64,000 bases of DNA from the NCBI RefSeq assembly GCF_900608595.1, contig NZ_UWYY01000008.1:186001-250000 (forward strand), in the 5' to 3' direction. The notes beneath the pieces were generated by a model. It ran no database searches. It had not been told where the DNA came from and saw only the letters and a list, made by a program, of their open reading frames with translations. A program made the position numbers and the translations under genes. This stretch comes from Promicromonospora panici. GTDB taxonomy: Bacteria; Actinomycetota; Actinomycetes; Actinomycetales; Cellulomonadaceae. This document shows positions 17,108 through 24,959 of the stretch, in pieces; the first letter of the stretch is position 1, and every line of letters starts with the position of its first letter.

Positions 17108-18034
17108 CTACCCCGCGCCGACCACGGCACGAGCGATGTTCTCGATGTCGGCCGAGCTCACTCGACAACATCCGCCCACGATCCGCGCACCGTCAGCGAC
17201 CCACTGCCGCGCTTCCTGTGCGGAGTGCTGCGACAACCCCACCCAGGTGCGCCGCCGTGCGTCCCAGCCCTCGCCACTGTTCGGGTAGACGATCACCGGT
17301 TTCCCGGTGACTTCGCCCGCGATGGCGATCGCCGCCGACACGTCGGAAGGCGCGCAGCAGTTGACACCCACTGCCACGACCTCGGGAACGTCCCGGGCGA
17401 GCGCGAACGCCTCGGCCAGCGGCTGCCCGGCGCGCGTGCGATCCCCGTCGATGCTGTAGGTCAGCCACACCGGGACGCCGGTCCCGGCCACCACGGACAT
17501 CAGCGCCTCCGCCTCGTCCAGGTCCGGGATGGTCTCGAGCGCCAGTACGTCCGGCCCCGCGTCGGCCAGCATCTCCACGCGGGGTCGGTGCCACGCCGCC
17601 AGCTCGGCCACGCTCAGCCCGTACCGACCCCGGTACTCCGATCCGTCGGCCAGCGCCGCACCATAGGGGCCGACGGACGCCGCCACCCAGCGTTCCCGCC
17701 CGTCCCCTGCCAGCTCGTCACGAGCCGCCTGTGCCAGCTCGTCACGAGCCGCCTGTGCCAGCTCGACACTGCGCCGCAGCAACCGCACGGCGTCGTCCCG
17801 GCCGATCCCACGCGCCTCGAACCCGTCGAACGACGCCTGATAGCTCGCCGTCGTCGCGATGACCGCCCCAGCCCGGAAGAACGCCAGGTGAGCGGCCTTG
17901 ATCTCGTCGGGAGCATCGGCCAGCAACCGGGCCGACCACAGGTCGTCCGAGAGGTCGTGCCCGCGCATCTCGAGCTCGGTCGCCAGGCCGCCATCCGTGA
18001 TCAGGACGGCGTCGTTCGGTTCGAGGAATCCCAC
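17108..18034 (-). CDS. mmuM: Homocysteine S-methyltransferase
   Basis: 308 residues, Pfam S-methyl_trans fold; uses S-methylmethionine or S-adenosylmethionine to methylate homocysteine to methionine. The zinc-binding cysteines are present in VGVNCCAP and IVGGCCRVS. The N-terminus LITDGGLATELEMRGHDL is typical. An in-frame 24-bp tandem duplication gives AQAARDEL twice (about residues 93-108), extending a surface helix by one repeat. It is convergent with yceI and shares a hairpin terminator with it. Confidence 0.92.
   Translation of the reverse strand: MGFLEPNDAVLITDGGLATELEMRGHDLSDDLWSARLLADAPDEIKAAHLAFFRAGAVIATTASYQASFDGFEARGIGRDDAVRLLRRSVELAQAARDELAQAARDELAGDGRERWVAASVGPYGAALADGSEYRGRYGLSVAELAAWHRPRVEMLADAGPDVLALETIPDLDEAEALMSVVAGTGVPVWLTYSIDGDRTRAGQPLAEAFALARDVPEVVAVGVNCCAPSDVSAAIAIAGEVTGKPVIVYPNSGEGWDARRRTWVGLSQHSAQEARQWVADGARIVGGCCRVSSADIENIARAVVGAG
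17709..17756 (-). repeat. In-frame 24-bp tandem duplication inside mmuM
   Basis: Two consecutive identical 24-bp copies starting at 17709 and 17733, followed by a partial third (gccagctcga). They encode two copies of AQAARDEL. The exact identity implies a recent slippage event or purification of an allele. Confidence 0.9.
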
Positions 18035-18095
18035 GAGGTGACCCTAAGCGCCGGGCGGTGAGACGGTCACCGCGGTACCAGCCCGGTCCGAGCGC

Positions 18096-18689
18096 TCACG
18101 GGTGCACGATCAGCCACGTAGCCACGGCCGGCCGCACGCCGGCGTTCCGGATGCGGTGCGGCACCGAGCACGGATAGCTGATCGAGTCGCCGGCCGCCAG
18201 TACCACCTCGTCGTCGGCCAGCTCGACGGTGAGCTCCCCCGACACGACGTTGCCGATCTCGTAGCCCTCGTGCTTGAACAGGTCGACGTCACCCAGCGTG
18301 GCGGCGGCGCCGGGCGGGTAGACCGACTCGAAGAAGTCGAGACCGCGGGTGGGGTTCGGCGAGAGCCGCCGGAACGTGACCCCGCCGTCGAGCGTCACCG
18401 GGGACGCCTCCCACCCCCGCGTGACCGCGATCCCGGCGTGGTCGAACTCCGCCGCGCCGCCGCGCGGTCCGGCTGCGGCGTCCGCCGGTTCGAACACGTC
18501 GGACAGGGACACCCCGAGCGCGTCCGTGATGGCTAGCAGGCGCACGACCGACGGGCGCATGACGTCCCGCTCGATCTGCGAGACGGCGCTGGCCGAGATG
18601 CCGAGCGTCGTGGCGAGACTACGCGCGGAGACACCCCGCGCTTCACGGAGCGCGCGGAGCCGGGCACCCAGGGGCGGTTCGGATGGCAC
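18096..18689 (-). CDS. XRE-family regulator with C-terminal cupin domain
   Basis: 197 residues from the GTG at 18689; the frame stays open to 18821, so the start is uncertain. The helix-turn-helix spans about 8-60 (LRALREARGVSARSLATTLG, SASAVSQIERDVMRP). A cupin_2 domain follows at about 120-190 (GDVDLFKHEGYEIGNVVSGE, DSISYPCSVPHRIRN). This class senses small metabolites through the cupin. It is divergent from the NCS1 permease and racemase genes and is probably their regulator. Confidence 0.85.
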   Translation of the reverse strand: MPSEPPLGARLRALREARGVSARSLATTLGISASAVSQIERDVMRPSVVRLLAITDALGVSLSDVFEPADAAAGPRGGAAEFDHAGIAVTRGWEASPVTLDGGVTFRRLSPNPTRGLDFFESVYPPGAAATLGDVDLFKHEGYEIGNVVSGELTVELADDEVVLAAGDSISYPCSVPHRIRNAGVRPAVATWLIVHP

Positions 18690-18917
18690 CGCCGCATCGT
18701 ACGAGCGCACCGACCCGCCGCGCGCCCCCGGGCGGTGCGACACACCGGGCGACACGCCTGATTCACCTCCGCGACACGTGACGGCGCCCGCCGAAACATG
18801 CATGAAGTGATTACTGAACACGAGCCTTACGACGTGGTTACCCGAGGGAAACCGGCCGACCCGCGTTAACCCATAACTTCATATGGATCTACGGACCCCC
18901 TTCGGAAGGCACTGCTC
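18690..18917. promoter_or_regulatory. Divergent regulatory region between XRE-cupin gene and NCS1 permease gene
   Basis: 228 bp without a supported gene. It contains a relatively AT-rich stretch (GTTAACCCATAACTTCATAT, 18863-18882) 36 bp upstream of the permease start, likely the permease promoter. No strong inverted repeat was found. Confidence 0.4.
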
Positions 18918-20534
18918 ATGACCGAGAACACCGAGGTGACGGCCTCCACGGCAGCCGCGCCCGAGAACCCGCCCGGCGCGCTGCCCGTCGGCGAGGCCGA
19001 CCTGGTGGAGGCCGCAGGGCAACCGGTGGGGTCCGGCAACGTCAAGCCGTCCTACGACCCCCGGCTCGCCAACGAGGACCTCGCCCCGCTGCGGGAGCAG
19101 AAGTGGTCGTCGTACAACATCTTCGCCTTCTGGATGTCCGACGTGCACAGCGTCGGCGGCTACGTCACCGCGGGCAGCCTCTTCGCGCTCGGCATCGCGA
19201 GCTGGCAGGTGCTCCTGGCTCTGCTCGTGGGCATCGTCATCGTGCAGGTGTTCACCAACCTGGTCGCGAAGCCCAGCCAGAGCACCGGAGTGCCGTACCC
19301 CGTGATCAACCGCGCGGTCTTCGGAGTCAAGGGCGCGAACATCCCCGCGATCATCCGCGGGCTCATCGCCGTCGCCTGGTACGGCGTGCAGACGTTCCTC
19401 GCGGCGGAGTCGCTGAACATCGTGTTCCTCAAGTTCATCCCCGCCTCCGCGGCCCTCGTCGAGCCGACCTTCCTCGGGCTGAGCGCCCTGGGCTGGATCT
19501 CGTACGCGATCCTCTGGTTCGCGCAGGCGGCGCTGTTCTGGAACGGGATGGAGACCATCCGCAAGTTCATCGACTGGGCCGGCCCCGCCGTCTACGTCGT
19601 GATGATCGTGCTCGCCATCTACCTGGTCTCCGAGGCCGGCTGGTCCAACATCAGCCTGGACCTCTCGGCGGGTGAGCCGCTGACGGGGTGGGCATCGGTG
19701 GGCGTGTTCTGCACAGCGGTCGCGATCGTCGTGTCCTACTTCTCCGGACCCATGCTGAACTTCGGCGACTTCGCGCGGTACGGGCGCTCCTTCAAGGCGG
19801 TGAAGCGCGGCAACCTGCTGGGCCTGCCGATCAACTTCCTGTTCTTCTCGCTCCTGACGGTGATCACCGCGTCGGCAACGATGCCCGTGTTCGGCGAGCT
19901 CATCACCGACCCGATCCACACCGTCGAGCGCATCGACACCCCGTTCGCGATCCTTCTCGGTGGGTTGACCTTTGTCACGGCGACAGTGGGTATCAACATC
20001 GTCGCGAACTTCATCTCGCCCGCCTTCGACTTCTCCAACGTGGCCCCGCAGAAGATCAGCTGGCGCATGGGCGGCATGATCGCCGCCGTCGGCTCCGTGC
20101 TCCTGCTGCCCTGGAACTGGTACAACAACGCCGACGCGATCCACTACACGCTCGGCGTGCTGGGCGCTCTCATCGGGCCGCTGTTCGGCATCCTCATCGC
20201 GGGCTACTACGTCGCCGCCAGGCAGCGGGTGCTCGTCGACGACATGTTCACCATGGCGCCCGAGGGCGCCTACTGGTACACGAACGGCTACAACCGCAAC
20301 GGCGTGCTCGCGGTCTTCCTGGCCGGCGTGCCCACCGTGCTCCTGGGCGTCCTGCCCAAGCTGATCGCCGACCTCGGGTACTTCGACATCTCCTGGATCG
20401 GCAACTACACCTGGTTCATCGGGTGCGGCCTCGGCTTCGTCGCCTTCTGGTGGCTGGAGCGGCTCAGCCCGCAGATCCCGTCGTTCGACGGCGTCACCGA
20501 GGGTGTGGCCGACGGCGCGGACACCGCGGCCTGA
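18918..20534 (+). CDS. NCS1-family nucleobase/hydantoin/allantoin cation symporter
   Basis: 538 residues, about 12 membrane helices after an ~65-residue cytoplasmic N-terminus. NCS1 landmarks are the NEDLAPLREQKWSSYNIFAF region, then FWMSDVHSVGGYVTAG, and GPMLNFGDFARYGRS in the middle. The family imports purines, pyrimidines, hydantoins, allantoin or thiamine with Na+ or H+. The next gene is a hydantoin-racemase-like protein starting 2 nt after this stop, so a hydantoin or allantoin-related substrate is the best guess. The start ATG at 18918 has GGAAGG upstream. Confidence 0.9.
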   Translation: MTENTEVTASTAAAPENPPGALPVGEADLVEAAGQPVGSGNVKPSYDPRLANEDLAPLREQKWSSYNIFAFWMSDVHSVGGYVTAGSLFALGIASWQVLLALLVGIVIVQVFTNLVAKPSQSTGVPYPVINRAVFGVKGANIPAIIRGLIAVAWYGVQTFLAAESLNIVFLKFIPASAALVEPTFLGLSALGWISYAILWFAQAALFWNGMETIRKFIDWAGPAVYVVMIVLAIYLVSEAGWSNISLDLSAGEPLTGWASVGVFCTAVAIVVSYFSGPMLNFGDFARYGRSFKAVKRGNLLGLPINFLFFSLLTVITASATMPVFGELITDPIHTVERIDTPFAILLGGLTFVTATVGINIVANFISPAFDFSNVAPQKISWRMGGMIAAVGSVLLLPWNWYNNADAIHYTLGVLGALIGPLFGILIAGYYVAARQRVLVDDMFTMAPEGAYWYTNGYNRNGVLAVFLAGVPTVLLGVLPKLIADLGYFDISWIGNYTWFIGCGLGFVAFWWLERLSPQIPSFDGVTEGVADGADTAA

Positions 20535-20536
20535 CA

Positions 20537-21265
20537 GTGCGGATACACCTCATCAACCCCAACACCTCCCGGGCCATGACCGACAAGATCGCGGTCACGG
20601 CCCGGGAGGTCGCCGGACCGGACGTCGCCGTCGTCGCCACCTGCCCGGAGCCCGGCGCGGGCCCGGCCGCCGTCGAGAGCCACACCGATGAGGCGTGGGC
20701 GGCGCTCGTCGTGGCGCAACAGGTCGCGTGTGCGGAGGCGGGCGACGGCGGCCCCGCCGACGGCTACGTGATCGCCTGCTTCGGCGACCCCGGCCTCGAC
20801 GCGGCCCGGGAGCTGACCGCCGGCCCGGTCATCGGGATCGCCGAGGCGGCCATGCACGTCGCCACCCTGTCGGGCCGCACGTTCGCGGTGGTCACCACGC
20901 TGTCCCGCACCCTGGGCCGCGCGCACGACCTGGTGCGGCGCTACGGCTTCGAGGACGCGTGCGTCGCCCTGTACGCCGCGGACGTGCCGGTCCTCGAGCT
21001 GGAGGACGCCGGATCGGCCGCCCGGGAACGCATCGCCGAGCTCTGCGAACGCGCCGTCCGCGACGACGGCGCAGACACCGTGGTGCTCGGCTGCGCCGGC
21101 ATGACCGACCTGTGCGCAGACCTCACGAAGCGCACCGGGGTTCCGGTGATCGACGGCGTGGCAGCCGCCGTCGGCCTGGTGTCGGGCATGGTGCACATGA
21201 ACGTCGGCACGAGCAAGCGCGACGAGTACGCGCCGCCACCGCGCCGCCCGGGCGAGCGTCGCTGA
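20537..21265 (+). CDS. Asp/Glu racemase superfamily protein, hydantoin racemase-like
   Basis: 242 residues starting at GTG 20537, two nt after the permease stop. The N-terminus IHLINPNTSRAMTD is the signature of HyuE/AroM-like Asp/Glu/hydantoin racemases. The two catalytic cysteines are in VIACFGDPG and LGCAGMTDL. Cytoplasmic. A hydantoin racemase interconverts D- and L-5-substituted hydantoins; allantoin racemases belong to the same family. No hydantoinase or carbamoylase gene is nearby, so the pathway is incomplete here. Confidence 0.86.
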   Translation: MRIHLINPNTSRAMTDKIAVTAREVAGPDVAVVATCPEPGAGPAAVESHTDEAWAALVVAQQVACAEAGDGGPADGYVIACFGDPGLDAARELTAGPVIGIAEAAMHVATLSGRTFAVVTTLSRTLGRAHDLVRRYGFEDACVALYAADVPVLELEDAGSAARERIAELCERAVRDDGADTVVLGCAGMTDLCADLTKRTGVPVIDGVAAAVGLVSGMVHMNVGTSKRDEYAPPPRRPGERR

Positions 21266-21267
21266 CT

Positions 21268-21336
21268 CTCGTTCAGCAGGCTTCCCGGCAGCCGTAACGC
21301 CAGGGGTTACGGCTCTCCGATGGCCTGCTGAACGAG
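21268..21336. terminator. Nested double hairpin between convergent racemase and rex genes
   Basis: Outer arms CTCGTTCAGCAGGC (21268-21281) and GCCTGCTGAACGAG (21323-21336) enclose an inner hairpin AGCCGTAAC (21290-21298) / GTTACGGCT (21306-21314). It starts 2 nt after the racemase stop and ends 31 nt before the rex stop. Confidence 0.8.
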
Positions 21337-21367
21337 CATCAGCAGCGCAGCCGTCACCAAACCAGGG

Positions 21368-22015
21368 TCAGAGCGCAGTGGCCCGCGTCGCCGCGTGGAA
21401 CGCCAGGATCTGCAGCTCGCCACCGACGTCGACCGACCGCACCACGACGTCGTCCGGGACCTGGAGCGCCACCGGCGCGAAGCTGAGGATCTCGCGGACG
21501 CCCGCGCCGACGACCGAGTCGGCCACGTCCTGCGCCACGTGGCCCGGCAGCGCGAGCACGACCATCGACACCCGCTCGCGCTGGATGACCTCGGCCACGC
21601 CGCGCACGTGCTCCACGGTCACGCCGGCCACGCGGGTGCCGACGACGTCGGGCGACGCGTCGAGCAGCGCGACCACCTGGAAGCCGCGCGTCGCGTACCC
21701 CGAGTAGTTCGCGAGGGCGTGCCCCAGGTTGCCGATGCCGACGATCGCGAGCCGGTGCTCGGTCTCGAGCCCCAGGGCGACGGTGATGTACGAGGCGAGC
21801 GACTCGACGTCGTACCCGACGCCGCGTGTGCCGAACGAACCCAGGTAGGACAAGTCCTTGCGCAGCTGCGCCGAGCTCACGCCCGAGCGTTCGGCGAGCT
21901 CCGTCGAGGAGGTGAGGGCCACCCCCTCGGCCGCGAGGTCGCGCAATGCGCGCAGGTAGTACGGAAGCCTCCCTACGGTTGCCGCCGGAACTGTCCCGTC
22001 ACTGAGTTCGACCAC
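21368..22015 (-). CDS. rex: Redox-sensing transcriptional repressor Rex
   Basis: 215 residues. The N-terminal winged helix reads RLPYYLRALRDLAAEGV then VSSAQLRKDLSYLGSFGTRG. The C-terminal Rossmann domain has the NADH-binding GIGNLGHAL, and a domain-swapped C-terminal helix follows. GTG at 22015 is chosen because GGGAGGGGAGCAGCAC places a strong ribosome binding site directly before it; the longer frame from a GTG at 22060 lacks one. Rex senses NADH/NAD+ and represses respiratory and fermentation genes. No convincing TTGTGAA-N4-TTCACAA box was seen upstream. The gene is followed by a convergent terminator. Confidence 0.93.
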   Translation of the reverse strand: MVELSDGTVPAATVGRLPYYLRALRDLAAEGVALTSSTELAERSGVSSAQLRKDLSYLGSFGTRGVGYDVESLASYITVALGLETEHRLAIVGIGNLGHALANYSGYATRGFQVVALLDASPDVVGTRVAGVTVEHVRGVAEVIQRERVSMVVLALPGHVAQDVADSVVGAGVREILSFAPVALQVPDDVVVRSVDVGGELQILAFHAATRATAL

Positions 22016-22075
22016 GTGCTGCTCCCCTCCCTGCGACCACTGTGTCGCCGGCGTACGCACACACTGCCGGGATGA

Positions 22076-22324
22076 TCATGCCAGGAGGCGGGCCAGACGC
22101 GCACCGTCCACGCGCCAGAAACCTTGCTGGACCCCGTCCACCTCGACCACGGGGACGTATTCCCCGTACTTTTCCCGCAGTGCGGGCGCGCTGTCGATGT
22201 CGACCTCGCGCCACTGGACTCCCGCACCCTCGCACACCCGCACGACGACGGCGCGTGCGTCCTCGCACAGGTGGCACGCCTCTCGTGTGTACAGGACCAC
22301 GCGGGCTTCGACGGGAGTTGTCAC
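22076..22324 (-). CDS. Glutaredoxin-like protein (DUF836 family)
   Basis: 82 residues with the thioredoxin-like start VVLYTREACHLCEDAR carrying a CxxC motif, then WREVDIDSAPALREKYGEYV and VPVVEVDG (cis-Pro). Cytoplasmic thiol-disulfide protein. It precedes rex by 60 bp in the same direction, a common actinobacterial arrangement. Confidence 0.9.
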   Translation of the reverse strand: MTTPVEARVVLYTREACHLCEDARAVVVRVCEGAGVQWREVDIDSAPALREKYGEYVPVVEVDGVQQGFWRVDGARLARLLA

Positions 22325-22338
22325 GCACAGAGGTTACG

Positions 22339-22739
22339 TCACAGGGGAGGCGCCGAACGGTCGGTGCCCGGGAGCCGCCCGTCCGCCCATCGCACGCCCC
22401 AGGCCAGGACCAGGAAGACGACGGCGACGAGCGCGGCGCCGGTCAGCGCACCTCGATAACCGTGCAGGGTCACGTCGAGGAACGGGTACGGATACCACCC
22501 GGTGGCGGCGCCGCGCAGGAACGTGTAGACGAGCCACACGATCGGGTACGCGAGCGACCACCACACGGTCCGTGCGGTCACGCGCGGTCGCGGCCCGACC
22601 CACAGCCAGACGACGACGGCGAACCGACGATCGCGGTGACGAGCTCGATCGCGAACCCGCCGAGCGCCAGCACGGCCACCAGGAGGTGGAGAAATCGCGC
22701 GAGGGTGGCCCGCTCGGGAGCGCCGATCTCATGCGTCAC
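22339..22739 (-). pseudogene. Decayed Pr6Pr-family membrane protein
   Basis: From GTG 22739 the frame encodes THEIGAPERATLARFLHLLV and a first membrane helix (LGGFAIELVTAIVG), then hits a stop after a shifted tail. A different frame continues with FAVVVWLWVGPRPRV, LAYPIVWLVYTFLRG, WYPYPFLDV and a last helix, ending at 22339. WYPYPFLDV and the preceding helix match the C-terminal half of Pr6Pr/FAR-17a-like membrane proteins, which are normally ~200 residues. About 70 residues of the middle appear deleted, with the junction out of frame. A sequencing error could explain the shift but not the missing middle. Confidence 0.65.
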
Positions 22740-22816
22740 GCCCTGGTTCTATCACCGGTAGGGCCGGGCTGCACGGTGTGACTTGCGCGACGTGGCGCGC
22801 GGATAGAGTGGCCTCC

Positions 22817-23614
22817 ATGCCGTCGACGCACCCCTCGTCCGCCACCGCGGCGTTCTTCGACGTCGACAACACGATCATCCGCGGCGCGAGTGCCTTTCAC
22901 CTCGCCAAGTCCGCGTATCAGCGCAAGTTCTTCGGCACGCGGGACATCCTCAGGTTCGGCCTGATCCAGGCGCGGTACCTGCTCTGGGGCGAGAACAAGG
23001 AGCAGATCGACGAGGTGCGCAACCGCGCCCTGTCGCTCATCGCGGGCCGCAGCGTCGCGGAGATCGCCACCCTCGGTGAGGAGGTGTGGGACGCCGTCCT
23101 GTCCCTGCGGATCTATCCTGGGACACGCCGGCTGCTGGACGAGCACATCGCGGCGGGACACCAGGTGTGGCTCATCACGGCCACGCCGGTGGAGATCGCG
23201 CAACTCATCGCCCGCCGGCTGGGTGCCACCGGTGCGCTCGGCACGATCGCCGAGCACAAGGACGGCTTCTACACGGGCCGGCTCAACGGCGACCTCATGC
23301 ACGGTCAGGCCAAGGCCGATGCCATCGTCGAGCTCTCGGACAGCGAGGACATCGACCTCGACGAGAGCTACGCGTACGGGGACTCGCTGAACGACCTGCC
23401 GATGATGCGGGTAGTGGGCCATCCCTGCCCCATCAACCCCGACCTGCGGCTGCGCCGGCACGCGCAGGAGGTGGGCTGGCCGATCCGGGAGTTCCGCGGC
23501 CGGTCGCAGCGCGTGGCCGGGCGCGGGGTGCGGACCGCCTCGTGGGCGGGCGCCGCCTGGGTGCTCGGCCTCGTGCTGCGCGCGGCCCGCCGCCGCCTGC
23601 GCGGCCAACGCTAG
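22817..23614 (+). CDS. HAD-IB family phosphatase (SerB-like)
   Basis: 265 residues from the ATG at 22817. HAD motif I is FFDVDNTII (Asp15, Asp17), motif II is in LITATP, and motif IV is YGDSLNDLPMM. The cap-domain region with YQRKFFGTRDI and the IYPGTRRLLDEHIAAGH segment place it in subfamily IB (PSPase-like). A hydrophobic C-terminal segment (WAGAAWVLGLVLRAARRR) with a basic end could anchor it to the membrane. In other actinobacteria related proteins are linked to phospholipid or morphogenesis genes; the substrate is unknown. A TAGAGT box just upstream could be the -10. Confidence 0.88.
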   Translation: MPSTHPSSATAAFFDVDNTIIRGASAFHLAKSAYQRKFFGTRDILRFGLIQARYLLWGENKEQIDEVRNRALSLIAGRSVAEIATLGEEVWDAVLSLRIYPGTRRLLDEHIAAGHQVWLITATPVEIAQLIARRLGATGALGTIAEHKDGFYTGRLNGDLMHGQAKADAIVELSDSEDIDLDESYAYGDSLNDLPMMRVVGHPCPINPDLRLRRHAQEVGWPIREFRGRSQRVAGRGVRTASWAGAAWVLGLVLRAARRRLRGQR

Positions 23615-23663
23615 CGACGCTTCGCCGGCTGCCGCCCGCCGCACGTGCCCCTGAGCCGACGGC

Positions 23664-24188
23664 TCAGCCGAGCAGCGTCGCGTACCGCTCCCGCAGCTCG
23701 TCCCAGCCGTACCGCTTGGCGTTCTCGCCGTGCACCGGCGGCGGCGTGCTCCCTTCGAGCACGACCATGAGCGCCGACCAGCACAGGTGCCAGCCCGCGG
23801 CGTAGTCCGGCGCGCTGTTGCTGTCGTCGAACCGGTGCGTGAAGTGCAGCAGCGTGCCCGACGCCGTCGCAGACAGCCGGTAGGTCAGCTCCTGGTCGCC
23901 CCAGGCGACGACCAGCAGGTGCGGCGGCTCCGCGCGGAGCACCCGGCCGGACTCGGTTTCGTGCGGGTCGGGACCGTCCGCGTTGTGTGCGAGCACCACC
24001 GGGCCGACGTCGGTCAGGTCGCGGTCGGGCCGGTACGGCGCCCAGTGCACGACGTCGTCCGCGCGCGTGAGCGCGAGCCACACATTCTCGACGGGATGAG
24101 CGAGCTCGCGTTCCATGGTGAGCGTGTACTCGACGCCCTCGGGCGCGAGGGTCGCGGCAGACGGGTGCTCCGGCAGGTTGTTGATCAT
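23664..24188 (-). CDS. SRPBCC (AHSA1-like) domain protein
   Basis: 174 residues from the ATG at 24188, which overlaps the arsR stop by 4 bp (ATGA). The START/AHSA1 fold is indicated by LTMERELAHPVENVWLALT, WGDQELTYRLSATASGT and the C-terminal helix GWHLCWSALMVVLEG. Cytoplasmic, binds an unknown hydrophobic ligand. Its coupling to an ArsR repressor is a frequent pair in actinobacteria. Confidence 0.87.
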   Translation of the reverse strand: MINNLPEHPSAATLAPEGVEYTLTMERELAHPVENVWLALTRADDVVHWAPYRPDRDLTDVGPVVLAHNADGPDPHETESGRVLRAEPPHLLVVAWGDQELTYRLSATASGTLLHFTHRFDDSNSAPDYAAGWHLCWSALMVVLEGSTPPPVHGENAKRYGWDELRERYATLLG

Positions 24189-24520
24189 GGCTGGTTCTCC
24201 TCGGTGCTGGGTGTGCTGCCTGTGCTGTCGAGGTGCCGTTCGAGGGCGTCGAAGGCGCGGGCCCACCGTGCACGGTGCGGGGCGAGCCACGCCTCGACGT
24301 CGGCAAGCGGCGTGTTGGTGAGGTGATAGACGCGGCGCGGGCCGTCCACTCGCGCGCCGACCAGGCCGGCGTCACGCAGCACCCGCAGGTGTTTGGACAC
24401 GTTGGGCTGTGCCGCACCGAGCTCCCCGACCAGCTCGTTGACATCCCGCTCGCCTGCCAGGAGCAGGTCGAGGATCCGCCGCCGCGACGGGTCGGTGATC
24501 ACTGTGAAGCCGTCTACCAT
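24185..24520 (-). CDS. ArsR-family transcriptional repressor
   Basis: 111 residues from the ATG at 24520. The winged helix-turn-helix reads ITDPSRRRILDLLLAGERDV, then AAQPNVSKHLRVLRDAGLV and VDGPRRVYHLT. The metal-binding cysteines of ArsR/SmtB are absent, placing it in the group paired with SRPBCC proteins. A 20-bp dyad lies 23 bp upstream of the start. Autoregulation is inferred. Confidence 0.88.
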   Translation of the reverse strand: MVDGFTVITDPSRRRILDLLLAGERDVNELVGELGAAQPNVSKHLRVLRDAGLVGARVDGPRRVYHLTNTPLADVEAWLAPHRARWARAFDALERHLDSTGSTPSTEENQP

Positions 24521-24542
24521 GAGTCTATATTCTCTCCGAGCC

Positions 24543-24562
24543 ATATGCCTGTCAAGGCATAT
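24543..24562. promoter_or_regulatory. ArsR operator candidate ATATGCC-TGTCAA-GGCATAT
   Basis: Perfect 7-bp arms with a 6-bp spacer, directly upstream of arsR in an AT-rich patch that also holds TATATT. Its position overlaps the expected promoter of the arsR-SRPBCC operon. Confidence 0.7.
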
Positions 24563-24576
24563 TAGAGCCACGAAGA

Positions 24577-24602
24577 AGGCCCGGCCCACAGGGGCCGGGC
24601 CT
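24577..24602 (-). terminator. GC-rich terminator downstream of bS22
   Basis: AGGCCCGGCCC (24577-24587) and GGGCCGGGCCT (24592-24602) form an 11-bp stem with a 4-base loop. On the minus strand it follows the bS22 stop by 28 nt and is followed by TTCTTCG. It insulates bS22 from arsR. Confidence 0.8.
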
Positions 24603-24630
24603 GCTCGTCACGCGCCCGACGGCGCGCGCG

Positions 24631-24729
24631 TCACTTCTTGTTGCGGCGCTGGTGGCGCGTCTTACGAAGCAGCTTGCGGTGCTTCTTCTTCGCCATGCGC
24701 TTGCGGCGCTTCTTGATGACGGAGCCCAT
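24631..24729 (-). CDS. Small ribosomal protein bS22 (AURKAIP1/COX24 domain)
   Basis: 32 residues, very basic, starting MGSVIKKRRKRMAKKKHRK and ending RNKK. It corresponds to the short actinobacterial protein found in mycobacterial 30S subunits as bS22 and annotated as AURKAIP1/COX24 domain. The start ATG at 24729 is preceded by GAGGACC. It has its own terminator. The 230 bp upstream, up to the ktrA stop at 24960, contain its promoter and no other gene. Confidence 0.93.
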   Translation of the reverse strand: MGSVIKKRRKRMAKKKHRKLLRKTRHQRRNKK

Positions 24730-24959
24730 AGGTCCTCGCAATGTTCGATTCGGTCGGCGGCAGCCCGACGACGGGCCGCTCAGCGAAATGGTCCACGGTT
24801 GGTCCGGGACAGTGACGCCATAGTGACGATGGCCGACCAACACGAAAGGGAGTCCGCACCCTAGGCTACCTGCTCAACAGCGCGGCCCGTAATCGACGAA
24901 GGTGTGAGGTGCGCCGGGTCCGGCCCGGACCGCCGGTCGTGGCCAGGCCGGACGGGCGG

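Noticed and set aside
22016..22075. A Rex operator controlling rex itself
   Set aside because: Only a loose TGTG...CACA symmetry is present, far from the TTGTGAA-N4-TTCACAA consensus.
23651..23667. Short hairpin CTGAGCCG-A-CGGCTCAG at the HAD/SRPBCC convergent junction as a separate terminator
   Set aside because: Only 8-bp arms, and it overlaps the SRPBCC stop codon, so functional status is uncertain.
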